A stretch of DNA of 64,000 nucleotides from Camellia lanceoleosa (Eukaryota; Streptophyta; Magnoliopsida; Ericales; Theaceae), in contig CM045763.1 in NCBI GenBank assembly GCA_025200525.1, positions 155,564,246 through 155,628,245 of the forward strand. Direction: 5' to 3'. Made by a program: the position numbers and the translations under genes. A model generated the notes under the pieces. The model did not search any database, was not told where the DNA came from, and was given only the letters and a program-made list of their open reading frames with translations. Shown piece after piece: positions 1 through 11,906 of this stretch (the stretch's first letter is position 1; each line of letters opens with the position of its first letter).

Positions 1-676
1 AGGTGATAATGGTAGTGGATCATCCAATTATGAGGATCTTCGTGGTTATGCTCTTTGGGGTACATGTTTTTTTAACTTCAATCTCCTTTGATACTAGTAT
101 AAATTTTTTCAATATTTATTAAAATTATTATCATGCAAACAAATCCACCCAAGTCTTAAAGTGCAAGTGCATAGCCAAATTCATCATGTTACTGAGGTTT
201 TCTATTTTTCTTTTGAAGCCATATCTTATGGCATTGCATCAACCATAGCACTCAAAACCATTGATCCTTTGACATCATCTTGGCGCACAGGTGGACATGA
301 AATTGCTCAGCAAAAGAAAGAGAAAAAGAAAACTAGTAGTGGTAACAACAACCCACCACCCTCAATCTGTCATATTGTTTTTCCATCGGTCACTCTGATC
401 AACCCCACCACCACTACTTCTCTTGACCCTAAAAAGAAAAAGCTGCGACTTTGCTTCACTAAATTCACAAAAATATTTGGTGAATGTATAGGGGTCTGTC
501 TCTTCCTCAGTTTTGTCTTGCTAGTGTGACTGATTTCTCAATTTTGTCTTGCTAGGGGTCTATTCCACAGTTTATGCACTATGTCATGAATAGAGGACTT
601 TCCTTTGGATCTTACAGGGTGAATAGTTATCACTCTTTTCTCACATCATGTGCTCTAAGAAAAATGTTATGTCCAG

Positions 677-1335
677 GTTCCAGTGGATCTTGTTATTGAC
701 CATTCTGTTCAGGTTGATGTGGCAAGAAGTGAAAATGCAATGCAGGCAAATATGGGGCTTGAATTTCAGAGAAACAAGGAGAGGTCTGTTTTTCTTAAGT
801 GGGGTTCAAATGTTTTTCACAATATGCTCATTATTCCTCCTGGTTCTGGTATTGTCCACCAGGTAAGACTTTGGCATCATTAGTGCATCAAGGATATTTC
901 TATATCTAGATGTTATATTGTTGTTAAGGAAAATTCTCATGGCAAGGTGCAAGAATTTGACCTTAAGGTGGTATGAATGGTTTACTTGTAAAAGGGCCAA
1001 AACATTAGATAGGTATAGGCTCAATACATGAGGTTTGCAATGTTTAACTATTTGTGGGGCTTCTAGAGTAAAGCCACATTTACCTCTTGTAAATCATAGT
1101 CCAAATTTTCTGATTTTTTTAGCACTATAATACTATTTGGTAGGTTTGGCATTTAGCAAGTGACTCTGGTAGGTTAATCTTGAATACCTTGGATGGGTTA
1201 TTTTTTTACACAAATGGCATTCTGTACCTTGATAGCACGGTTGGAACTGATTCCCATACAACTATGATTGCTGGCTTAGGAGTTGTTGGCTGGGGAGTTA
1301 GAGGAATTGAATCTGAGGCTACAATGCTTGGCCAG
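677..1335 (+). pseudogene. Aconitate hydratase gene fragment (two exons, frameshifted)
   Basis: Aconitase interconverts citrate and isocitrate. Exon 677-862 encodes [20 protein letters not shown] and continues through [12 protein letters not shown] to GIVHQ; exon 1173-1335 continues with NLEYLG and then [12 protein letters not shown] and EATMLGQ. These are the conserved central part of plant aconitases. The exons are separated by an intron (863-1172) with GT and AG ends, and a donor GT follows 1335. An extra T in the T run at about 1201-1207 shifts the frame of the second exon between VIF and TNG. Several conserved residues are altered (for example LDSTVGTD where the family usually has PDSVVGTD). 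The rest of the roughly 900-residue protein is absent. Keeping an intron shows a genomic, not cDNA, origin. It lies inside a probable CACTA element, so I infer transposon capture. Confidence 0.88.
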
Positions 1336-1469
1336 GTATTTTGAGATAATAATGTATTTTCTTTATGATTTTTCATACGCTTGTGCCAGCTGTTAGTGTT
1401 TGTAGTTATTCTTTGGTAAACAGACATGCATGAAATGGGTAGTTGTTTTCTCTTCTTTTTCCTTCAAAG

Positions 1470-1969
1470 GTGCAAAGGAAAATGCAGCCTCTGCTTCTCC
1501 AAAACCTGCTGGTGGTGGTGATAGTAACTGCAATGTATGTCCTCTCTCTCTCTCTCCCCCCCCTCCCAAAAAAGGAGTAAATTCTTGAGTTTTTATTTAT
1601 TTATTTATGGGTACCTAGAATTATGGTTCAACAGTAATAATAATATACATTCACAAAAAGATCGTACACAAGCTGTATTGAGATTTATCATTTTTAAATA
1701 CTATGCTCATTAGTGACCTCCTAATTACAATGTCATTGACACTGAGCTGCTATGGCATCTAATTTGTTAACAGGGAAGTTACTTCCAAAAGGATTAAGAT
1801 CAAGCAGAATTGATTAATGTTCTTATTTTGGTTTGCTGAATTAACTTTTTAGTTTATTCATATGCATCAACGGTTTCTGGATTAATTTGTGTTTTCATTT
1901 TTCAGGTCAGAAATTTTTTGGAGAGATGCAAAATATGGCCCAAGAATTAAAGAACTTAGTTTTTTAAGT
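1470..1969 (+). other. Possible further captured exons, unrecognised
   Basis: A coding-looking stretch at about 1468-1535 reads GAKENAASASPKPAGGGDSN in one frame. A second at about 1905-1969, preceded by TTTTTCAG, reads FFGEMQNMAQELKNLVF followed by TAA. Both look like spliced exons, the second a last exon. I do not recognise the gene. They may come from a different gene than the aconitase pieces upstream, or from its divergent neighbour. Confidence 0.25.
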
Positions 1970-2204
1970 TTTTTCATTTTTTAATATATGTAAGCACAGT
2001 TAATTTTTTTTATTTAATTCTTTTGTATATAGTTTTGAATATTTAATTTCCATTTATAAAATATATGATGTTATTCTATTCAATATGTGGTTATGATTCA
2101 AATAATAGTATATAGTGTGTATTACATTCTTCAAATGTGCATACAAAAATAATATTGATTATTTTTCAAATATGTAGAACCCTTTTTTTATCACAGATTT
2201 TATT

Positions 2205-2585
2205 AGTTATTAATCACACTTAAAAGATGTGATCTAAATGTTATTAATTACACTTAAAAGATGTGATGTAAATGTTATTAATCACACTTAAAAGGTGTGA
2301 TCAAAATGTTATTGATCACACTTAAAAAGTGTGATTAAAAATGACCTTTTTTAATCACACTTTCAAAGATACAAAAAGGTGTGATCTAAATATTTTTAAT
2401 CACACTTAAAAGGCATGATCTAAATATTTTTAATCACACTTAAAAGGTGTGATCTTAATGTTATTAAGCACACTTAGAAAGTGTGATTAAAAATGACCCC
2501 TTTTAATCACACTTCCAAAGATCACACTTCAATAAAACTTAAAAGGTGTGATTAAATAACATACATCACACAAAAAAAGTGAGAT
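2205..2585. repeat. Palindromic subterminal repeat array (about 36-bp unit)
   Basis: About ten units combine AATCACACTT with AAAAGGTGTGAT, giving a small hairpin per unit, joined by AAATGTTATT-type spacers. The array stops about 20 bases before the putative CACTA terminus at 2608. In CACTA elements such repeats are the transposase-binding region; that role here is inferred from position and structure. Confidence 0.75.
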
Positions 2586-2608
2586 CTTTATCTGTTTTTG
2601 TAGTAGTG

Positions 2609-2867
2609 AATGTTTGTGACGGTAAAAGCTAATATTGTATTTTAATAGTTTCAATAAACTTTTGCGATATATGCTTTCGCCTTGTCAAGGCCATAAGTTT
2701 AACATGGCGCGGCCATGTCACAATAATATCCTGCCATGTCACAGAGTACTAAAAAAGTAAAGTGGGCCATCATATTAAAGAGTCTCATCACTTTAACCCT
2801 ATTTAAGTCCTCTCTCCCTGAACTGTTGTTATCTTTGCAAATCCATTTGCATCTCTCTTCCGTCATC

Positions 2868-2906
<39 letters not shown>

Positions 2907-4595
2907 GGCCAGCCACCATTATCACCGGCCATCGACGGTATCCTCCTGTCCAACATTATAGTAATATTAATTTTGTTTCAATTAATTTCTGCATAATGAC
3001 TAAACCCATACCATTAGTAAATCTATCATAACAATATAACCCATACCATCATCTTCAACCACCAATTATATCACCAACACTGTCACTCATTGCCTCTGCA
3101 ACTTCTAATTTTTCCATCTAAAATCTTCATTTTCACTCAAAAATGAAAATTTCCAAAATGAAATCTAACAAAACTTAATTTTTTCTTTTTTTTCTACTTG
3201 CCCAATTTTTTTTTTCCTCTCTAATATTTTGTGTTATCCAAACCTCACTCTCTTTTTGGATTCATTTTTTATTATCTACAACTAGAGATACATATACATA
3301 TAAAATAATTCCATTTACAAAGGAATAATAATTAGGTCCAGTTTTAGAGAGCAGAGGATATGGGTAAGCTTTTAATTCATTGAGAGTATTAGAGCAGACA
3401 GTGAGAGAAGAAAAAAAGAAAGAGAAAGAAGTTGGGGGTCTGTAGAGAGAGAAATTGAGTTGGGTAAGAGGGAGAAGGGAAGAGAGAGAGAGAGAGAGGA
3501 GGTGGAGGGGATTTGGGTTTAACGAGTTTTTAAAAGTAAGTTATGGTTAAGTTTTTATGTATAGCCTTTTAAATTGATTGTTCTACTAATTTATTAATTT
3601 TCTAAGGCAAAAAATTATTGGATGTTTGTAAAGCTTTACTCCACGGTTCAGCCGTATAAAACATGAAAAATGTTAAGAACTCAAATTCTTTATTAATATT
3701 ATCAAATATTTTATATAAATAAAATATTTAAAAACTTTAACATTATTCATATAACATATCTCACATAGGCTGGTCAAAATCTTGAATCTGTCCTTGCCTT
3801 GTTTCTAGACAACACCTTCCGGTCTACATCTTAGACGGGAGGAAACCTCATCCAAAGCAGACAAGTCAACCGCAAATAGATTAATAGAAACTAAAAACTA
3901 CTAAAATGTTTTAATTTCCAAATTGCACACAAATTAAAGGTTGAAATGTAAGTAGATAAACTGACCCAAATGCAAATATAAGTTCAGAATATAGTACAAG
4001 CACTAACCAAACACACCATATCGGGACATCGTAACTTAACATAAAGTGATGAATTTTGTTATTTAAATTACTAAAAATCAAAGCAAAACACTATATTTGC
4101 TCTGATATCATTACATAATTTTTCCACACTAAATACAATTATATCCAACAGAATGACACCATTTCAAATATCCAACATTATAGTCGATAGAATCATTGAA
4201 CGCGTTCATAAGAATCCTGAAATATCATAAAAGTTAGAATACAAATGTCATCAATATATATAAAAGAAGATTAATACTTTCAATTGAATATTAACAATAA
4301 GAATTGAATATATAGAAGCATAAATAAGGACTAAAAAAACTAATGAACCTAGAATAAGTGGAGGTATTCAAATTTTCAAAAAAAAAAAATAAAAATGAAA
4401 AGGGATTTATTTATCTTCTTACTTAGCACGACCACAAGTAGCACAAAGAAGACAATCATAGACCAAACTCTAGGATTGAAATCCTGGCGTCGCACAAAGA
4501 TGTGTTCTATAATTTTAGACCCCAATGCTCTCACAGCTAGTTTCACAATGTACTTAATGAAAACTTCCTTCGCAGAACTGGCTTGAGCTTCCAAG
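2609..4595. other. AT-rich intergenic DNA, no gene seen
   Basis: No credible coding region. It contains a (TC)n microsatellite at about 2870-2903, GA-rich tracts at about 3400-3500 and long A/T runs. Short open frames here have no codon structure or recognisable motif. Confidence 0.6.
2870..2903. repeat. (TC)n microsatellite
   Basis: About 17 uninterrupted TC units. Confidence 0.95.
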
Positions 4596-4930
4596 TTGAA
4601 GGGGGAGAATACTCTGGCCTATATATAGACGAATTACTAGAAGTTGTTGAAGGGGGAGAATACACTAGCCTATATATAGACGAATTACTACTTTATTGCT
4701 ACTTTCCCATTTGATTTTGTTTTTCCAGTGTTGTTCCAGTGTTACTACTTTCCCATTTGATTATGTTTTTCTAGTGGCCACTATATAGACGAATTAGTAG
4801 AAGTTGTTGAGGGAGAGAATACACTACCTATATATAGACGAATTACTACTTTTCCATTTGATTTTGTTTTTCCAGTGTTACTACCTTCCCTTTTACTATT
4901 TTCCCATTTGATTTTATTTTTTGAGTTGAT
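4596..4930. repeat. Local direct repeats with a CTATATATAGACGAATTA core
   Basis: The block GGGGGAGAATAC ... CTATATATAGACGAATTA ... ACTACTTTCCCATTTGATT ... TTCCAGTG occurs three or more times with spacing of about 45-150 bases. Copies start near 4600, 4650 and 4805, with a partial copy near 4780. No coding signal. Confidence 0.75.
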
Positions 4931-5325
4931 TTTGTTTTTTCAGTGTTACTACTTTCGAAGTGTTTTTACTTTCTTGTAACGCCTGCCTCCCTACTTAGCT
5001 GCTCATTCTGTGGTTACCCTAATTATGTGTCTATATGTGCATTCTATGTTTATCTTTGTGTGAAGTGTGTACTATGTGTCTTGTGCATTCTACTCTGCTC
5101 GACAGATATGTTAATTTAAGAAAAAGACCTGTCTGATTTGTTAAATTGTAAGGTTACAAATTAAATAATGGACTAGGTGGTTAGAGCCTAATTCACCTTA
5201 ATTAGACAAAGTGAAGTTAAGGTAACTTGGTTTATAGTAAGAAAATTAATTGAAGTGATTGTAATTTGGTTTAACTTAAGTCAAAGTAACTTAGATATTT
5301 TATATATAGATATTTGAATTCAAGT

Positions 5326-5364
<39 letters not shown>
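5326..5364. repeat. (GA)n microsatellite
   Basis: About 18 GA units just upstream of the gypsy 5' LTR block. Comparable pyrimidine/purine leader tracts occur inside LTRs elsewhere in the window, so this may be part of an older LTR beginning TGTAACGCC at 4976. Confidence 0.9.
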
Positions 5365-5369
<5 letters not shown>

Positions 5370-5697
5370 TGAGGGAGAGAAAGAAAATTCTAGAGTTTTA
5401 GAGAAGAAGGAGAAGAGGAAGAGAAGAGTAGCAAGAGGGTTGAACTCAATCTTCCACAATTCCGCAAGCTAAGGTAAGAATTCTTCTCTCAACCTTGGGA
5501 ATTGACATATGAGATGGGAGAATTTGCATTGGTTGAAGAATTAGGGTAGTGTAGGTTATGTCAAGAACCCTAAATTCAAGACTTCATGTTTGTATATGGC
5601 ATACAAAGCATTATTCATGTTCAATTCCTTTCTTTTGCATAACCTTTGGTAGTTAGAGGATAGAATTTGTGGATTTGAGTTGGAAAAGTTACACTCT

Positions 5698-6420
5698 GTA
5701 GCGATTCCAGTTTTGCCACTTTGCTGAGTATGTCAGGATTCGAGTTGCCCGGTCAGCTCGTAGGGGTCCAGGGGGCAGCGCCCCTTAGCTGGTCGTAGGG
5801 TAACGCCTAGCGGGGTTGAGGGGCAGCGCCTCTGAATCAAAAATGCAAAATGCATTAGAAGTTGCTTGTCTACGCGAGCGGAGAATGTTTGGTTCCAGAA
5901 GTTTGAAAAATTAAAATTGCATGGTATCATTCAGCATGATGGTTTTCAAAAGATGAAAATGTGATTTATCTTCAAAAAGGGCATAGCATGGCATGTGCAT
6001 TTCATCTCTTGAGACTTGTATAAAATGTATATACTTTGTTAAGGATTTCCTACTGGGCTTTATGCTCACCCTACGGGATTTTTGTACAGGAAAAGATGTG
6101 GTGATGTTGCCTAACTAAAGGCGAGGAAATGTGTGTTGAGAGTACGAGACTCTCATTTTGTTGTGACTCTGTGTGTAAGCCTAGGGCTGTATGTGTGTGG
6201 GTTTGAATAACCGTTTTGTGTAACCAGGCTTAAGCCTTGGAAACTTGTAAACCCTTGGGGGTATTTATTTGTTTATTTACTCATTGTTGGATTAATGTAT
6301 TGTTGCATGAAGAACTATTGTATCATGTAATGTAAGTTTGGAGATTTATATTCGATTTTTCCTTGAAAGAGCCATGATTGTTGTATTATCATTTGGGCTA
6401 CAAATTTGGGGCATTATAAC
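5698..6420 (+). repeat. 5' LTR of G1 (short form; LTR-like sequence may start at 4976)
   Basis: 5698-5908 matches the start of the 3' LTR (11907-12096): TGTAGCGATTCCAG, GAGTTGCCCGGTCA, ATGCAAAATGCATTAGAAG. After that the two copies diverge. The 3' edge lies against the primer-binding site, near GGGGCATTATAAC. Upstream sequence from TGTAACGCCTGCC at 4976 also has LTR-like organisation (leader with GA tract, AAGGTAAG), so the true LTR may be 4976-6420 or a recombinant. Confidence 0.6.
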
Positions 6421-6421
6421 T

Positions 6422-6433
6422 TGGTATCAGAGC
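6422..6433 (+). other. Primer-binding site, initiator tRNA-Met
   Basis: TGGTATCAGAGC directly after the 5' LTR, the standard plant LTR-retrotransposon site complementary to the 3' end of initiator tRNA-Met. Confidence 0.92.
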
Positions 6434-6854
6434 TACCGGGTTTGAATACTTGGAGCTCGTAGGAAGTGGTTGTTTAGGCACAATGGGTTCATTTAGCATG
6501 CTTAGGAAGTGTTATGCATTTTGTGACTATGTGATAACATGCTTATGTGACTAAATGGGTATCGGATTGGACTTTTGGGATGTTGTTTGCTCTTGTTAAA
6601 TTCTTTGAGGTCTCATTAGAAGGGTATTTGGTCAATACTCATTTTACTAAGAATTCTTGATTTTTCGTGAGACAGATTTCATCGTAAAAGAATAGTCCGT
6701 ATGTGTTTACATGACTAAGTGCTTATGTGGAGTGAAATTGAATTGTGTATATGGTAGAGAAATATATAGAATTATTGTAGTCGAATGTGTGAGTCAAGTT
6801 ACGAGCACATATGAGTTAATGTGCTAAATTATTTCTCTTGTGTCCTTTATTAGG

Positions 6855-9800
6855 ATGTCAGGAAGGGGTCAAGTCCGTGGTGGTAGAGGCGGGAGATGTG
6901 GTAGGGCTCGCCGATGTGTGCATGAGGTACCAGTCCATAGGGTTCCAGTGCAAGAAGAAGGGTTCGGTCAAGCTAATATGGCCAAGCAAGCAGGCCAAGC
7001 TAATGTGGCCAAGCAGGTGGGACAAGCGGGTCAAACCGTAATGGGGTCCCTAGCTCAAGAAATGGTAGGGGCTTTAAGAGAGTCTATGAACTTGTTGAGG
7101 ATGGAGAATCAAGCCTGAGAGAACACCGCAGAGTCAAGAGCGAGTTTCCTTACTAGAGAGTTCTTGCGGGCCAAACCGGATGAGTTCCATGGTGGCCCCG
7201 AGACCAAGAAAGCAGATGAGTGGCTCGAACAAACTATGAAGACATTTGAGATACTTCACATTGAAGATAGTGAACTAAGAATGACTCTAGCGAGTTACTA
7301 CCTTAAGGGAGACACAGGTCAATGGTGGAAATATGCCAAGGGTAGAGTGGAGCCGACATGGGAAGTCTTTGCGGTTACTTTCCAAGATAAGTACATACCT
7401 CTCACTGCTAGGGAGAGATTGAGGCAAGAGTTTAAAGACCTCAAAGAACTCGACATGCCCATGGCTGAGTTTGAGGCGGTCTTCTCTTGTTTGTCCAGAT
7501 TTGCACCAGAGTTGGTAGCAACGGAAGAGTGCCGTTACATTGAATTTGAAAAGAAATTGAAAACAAAAGTTATGTTCAAGCTTGTTGGAAATATGATTCG
7601 GGAATATGACTGTCTTGTGGAGACGGTGACACATGTAGAAATTTTCATACAAGCCGAGGAGGAGAGGCTTCGGAGTTCGAGGTCTAGGGGCCAAGAGTCT
7701 CAAGGAGACTATAGGCAGAACAAGAAGAGCAGGAACACCTATCCATCCTAGTCCCAACCACAGCAGTCTAGATCCACTTTTCCTTTGCCTAGTGCGAGTC
7801 TGGGAAAAAGTGCATCTAGTAGCTTCTCGTGTTTCAAGTGTGGCCAACCGGGTCACAAAGCCTTCTCATGCCCATAGAAGGGAGGAGGGCAGTTAATAGT
7901 ACCACCACCTAATCGATCTCAAAGTCAGTCTCAGTCTCAGAATAAAGGTCAAGGGTTTAATTGTTGTCAGTGTGGTCAGCCGGGGCATATGAAGAGAACT
8001 TGCCCACAGTTAGGAGGCGTAACTGGCGCATCAGGGTCGAGGCAGACTTAGAGCCACCAACAGGCTCAATCAGTTCAAGCTTCGCAAGTTAATCAGGGAG
8101 CTGCTTCGACTCAATCAGTAGAACAGGCCTATGCTCCGAGAGGGGAGCAAGTTAATCAGGGGCCACAGGGGCGCATGTATGCTGTTACCGTGCCAGAGTA
8201 GTTGCTAGAATCCTCAGTTATGAGGGGTATTTTTGTTGTGTGTAATTCTTTGGCTAATGTATTGATAGACACGGGTGCGTCTCATTCATTTATATCTACT
8301 GCATTTGCTTCTGCATTGGGGTTAGAGGTAGCACCGTTAGTGCCTCCACTTAGAGTAGAGTCACCTGTTAGGGGTACAATTGATTTAGACCGGGGTTGTC
8401 GTGATTGTGAAATCGAAGTTGCCGGGCGTCGACTTCCGTTTGCTTTTGTGTTGCTAGATATGTCGAGTTTTGATGTTAGTTTAGGCATGGACTAGCTGTG
8501 TTCTTATCAAGCTGTGATTGATTGTTACCGTCAGAAAGTTACAGTGTTCACTTCGGGGGGTGATCGTTTCTATTTTCTGGGGAACTAAGTCGATAGAGCC
8601 TTGTCGGCAGTTGTTGACCCTCGTAGTAGGAGCAAGCTTAGTGGCCTTCTTGCAACTCTCTTGGATAGTGAGAGTGACAGGGCTTGTGTTGAGTTACCAA
8701 GGGTAGTTTGTGAATACCCAGATGTCTTTCCAGAAGATCTTACTAGTTTACCACCTCATCGGGAGATCGAGTTCTCCATTGAATTAATGCCTGGCACGAC
8801 ACTGATTTCCATGTCACCATATAGATTTGCACCCACCGAATTACATGAGTTGAAGATTCAACTCCAAGAAATTTTAGACAAGGGCTTCATTCGCCCTAGT
8901 ACATCGCCTTGGGGAGCGCCTGCTCTCTTTGCGAAGAAAAATGATGGGTCATTGCGGTTGTGTATTGATTACCGCAAGTTGAATAGAGTTACAGTTAAGA
9001 ACAAGTATCCTCTACCCAGAATAGATGATTTGTTTGACCAACTTAGAGGGTCTCGTTGCTTCTCAAAAATAGATTTGAGGTCGGGGTACCATCAGTTGAG
9101 AGTCTGGGAGGAGGACATTCAGAAGACGACCTTTCGTACTCGTTATGGCCACTATGAATTCCTTGTAATGCCTTTGGGGTTGATCAATGCACTGACTTCC
9201 TTTATGGATTTGATGAACATAATTTTTTGGGAATACTTGGACCGTTTTGTGGTCGTCTTTGTGGACGACATCTTGATTTATTCAATCTCTGAAGAGGAAC
9301 ACGAGACTCACTTGTGGGTAGTGCTGGGTTTACTTAGTGAGCACCAATTGTATGCCAAATTTGAAAAATGCGAGTTTTGGTTAACATAGGTGAAGTTTTT
9401 GGGGCATGTAGTGTCTAGAGAGGGAGTGACTGTGGACTCCTCAAAGATAAATGCCATACAGGATTGGGAACAACCCAAGAATGTTTTTGAAATCCAGAGT
9501 TTCTTCGGATTAGCGGGGTATTATCGATGTTTTGTAAGAGACTTCTCTAGACTAGCTACACCTTTGACTAGGTTGACTAGAAACGGTATCAAATTTGTGT
9601 GGAGTGAGGCTTGTGAAAAGTCATTCCAAGAGCTTAAGACTAGATTCACTACAATACCGGTTTTGATAATTTTGGAAAGGGGTTTGAATTACACTGTCTA
9701 TTGTGATGCGTCCGGGGATGGACTTGGTTGTGTCTTGATGCAAGAGGGAAAAGTTGTGGCCTACAATTCACGACAATTGAAAACTCATGAGAAAAATTAC

Positions 9801-11592
9801 CCCACCCAAGAACTAGAATTAGCAGTGGTGATTTTTGCTTTGAAAGTTTGGAGGCATACTTGTACGGTGAGAAGTTTGAAGTCTTCTCCGATCATAAGGG
9901 TCTAAAGTATTTGTTTTCTTAAAAAGACTTGAATTTACGACAACGGAGGTGGATGGAATTTATGGAGGATTATGACTTTGAGTTGCACTATCATCCAGGG
10001 AAGGCCAAGGTGGTGGCAGATGCTTTGAGTCGAAAATCTGTGAGTAGTTTGGCAAGGGTGGCCATTCGGGAATGGGATATGCTAGATGTTATTGGCAAGT
10101 TTGATTTGCACTTGGGTGAGTCCGGAGAGAGTGCTACCTTGTTTACTTTGAATGCTCAACTAACCTTGGTTAGTATAGTCATAGAGGCATAATGAGGAGA
10201 CCGTGATGTGGAATCAATCCGTGTTAAGATTTCCAATGGAAAGGAAGAGAAAGGTTTGAACGTTCACTTGAATCTGAGTGTACGTTACTTAGACCATTTG
10301 TACCAGAATCTTGTAGAGAGGAAGTACTTCGGGAGTTCCATCACTCACGCCTTGCGGTACACTTGGGAGGCACTAAAATATATCATGATCTTAGTCGTCA
10401 GTTTTGGTGGAGGGGTATGAAACGAGATGTCGCTTTATTTGCATCGAAGGGCCTTACTTGTCAACAAGTGAAGGCCGAACACCAAAGACCAATGGGTTTG
10501 TTACAACCCTTATCGATAGCTGAGTGGAAATGGGAGTGTGTTACCATGGATTTTGTAGTTGGGCTTCCTAGAACACAATGAGACAATGACGCCATTTGGG
10601 TGATTGTTGATCGGTTGACTAAGTCTACCCATTTCATTTCGATGTGCACCAGCGACTCAGTTGAACGCTTGGCAGAGTTGTACATTAGAGAGATAGTTCG
10701 ACTTCATGGAGTCCTTGTGACTATTGTGTCAGATAGGGATCCTCGTTTTACTGCCCGGTTATGGCAAAGCCTTCAAGAGGCGTTGAGAACTAAGTTGACT
10801 GTTAGCACCACTTATCATCCTCAAACCGATGGACAATCGGAACGTACCATTCAGATTTTGGAGGACATGCTTAGAGCTTGTGTCCTTGATTTTAAGGGGC
10901 CTTGGGAAAGGCACTAACCATTGATTGAGTTTGCTTACAACAATAGTTACTAAGCTAGTATTGGGATGGCACCATTTGAGGCCTTGTATGGCCGACCTTG
11001 TAAATCACCAGTTTGTTGGGCCGAAGTGGGTGGTGCACCGTTACTGGGTCCGGAAATTGTTAGAGAGACAACCGAGAAAGTTGTTCTCATTCAGATGAGG
11101 TTAGCTACGGCCCAAAGCCGACAAAAGAGTTATGCCAATAAGAGGAGACGACCTTTATCTTTTGAAGTTGGTGACCATGTATTTCTAAAAATCTCACCAA
11201 GGCGGGGTTTGATGAGATTTGGTAAGAGTGATAAATTATCTCCAAGGTTCATTGGGCCTTTTGAGATCTTAGAGCGAATTGGGGAAGTGGCATACCGGTT
11301 AGCTTTACCGCCACAATTTTCGGGAGTTCACAATGTATTTCATGTATCTATGCTTAGGAAGTATGAACCCGACCCTTCTCATGTGCTTGATTGGGTTGAC
11401 TTGGAGGTAGATGAAGATGCCTTTTACGAAGAATGACCAGTTCAAATATTAGATACCCGAGAGCAAGTGCTATGGGGCAAAACTATACCGTTGGTAAAGG
11501 TGTTGTGGAGACACCATGGGGTTGAAGAAGCGACGCGGGAACGAGAGACGGAAGTCCGCTCCAAATATCCGGATTTATTTGAAAGTGCTTAA
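6855..11592 (+). pseudogene. Ty3/gypsy gag-pol polyprotein, inactivated
   Basis: Start chosen at ATG 6855 (MSGRGQVRGG). Retrotransposon gag domain about 7164-7640; two CCHC knuckles at about 7833-7874 (CFKCGQPGHKAFSC) and 7962-8003 (CCQCGQPGHMKRTC); protease LIDTGASHSF about 8260; reverse transcriptase with LCIDYRKLN about 8957 and FVDDILIYS about 9255; RNase [14 protein letters not shown] about 9700; integrase zinc finger 10340-10475, then [17 protein letters not shown] about 10727 and [11 protein letters not shown] about 10820; C-terminal WRHHGVEEAT about 11500. One frame stays open to about 9855 apart from stops at 7116, 7749, 7875, 8049, 8199, 8493, 8586 and 9387. A one-base loss near 9857 and another shift near 10300 change frame; further stops lie at 9920, 10190, 10193, about 10579, 10915, 10951 and 11434. 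Most stops look like single C-to-T or G-to-A changes of CAG, CAA, CGA or TGG. Confidence 0.93.
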
Positions 11593-11906
11593 GTTGCTTT
11601 TCTTTGTAATATTCCCTAGTGTTGAGGGAAACATATTTAAAGTTGTTAATCACATGTTGATATGTGCGTTGTTGTTTTAAGCATAAAGTTGTTTAGAGTT
11701 GCCATTACTTTTTGAGAAATTTCATGTTTATGCGTATTTGAGAGGTTATTGTTAATGAGATAACCATGGTGGGAATGGTGGAATTTGGTTGAGAGTTAGT
11801 ATTGTGATTTGAAAATGAAATAGCGTGGTTTTGATCGCTAGAAACCCTTTGTTTGGGTAGTTTGATTTGAAATTTTGGGGATGAAATCCTTTAAGGGGGG
11901 GAGGTT

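Larger units (their letters stand above)
1..2608. mobile_element. Right part of a probable CACTA (Spm/En-like) element with captured gene pieces
   Basis: The right edge at 2608 reads outward as CACTACTACAAAAACAGA on the minus strand, the terminal form of plant CACTA transposons. Just inside lies an array of short palindromic repeats (2205-2585), the usual subterminal structure of this superfamily. Further inside are intron-bearing aconitase exon remnants. The left terminus is not in the window, so neither element length nor target-site duplication can be tested. The flank after 2608 begins AAT. No transposase is visible, so this would be a non-autonomous, gene-carrying element. It could instead be an aconitase pseudogene lying by chance next to an unrelated CACTA end. 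Confidence 0.5.

Noticed and set aside
161..529. 122-codon open frame near the left edge
   Set aside because: No recognisable domain, low-complexity Lys/Pro/Thr runs, and a location in transposon-like sequence; not supported as a gene.
4376..4594. Small minus-strand open frame downstream of TATATATAG motifs
   Set aside because: It lacks an ATG at the expected start, ends in a poly-Phe run from an A-rich tract, and no homology is recognised. The TATA-like strings belong to a local repeat.
7287..7856. 189-codon minus-strand open frame opposite gag of G1
   Set aside because: Antisense shadow of the gag coding region; no independent motif.
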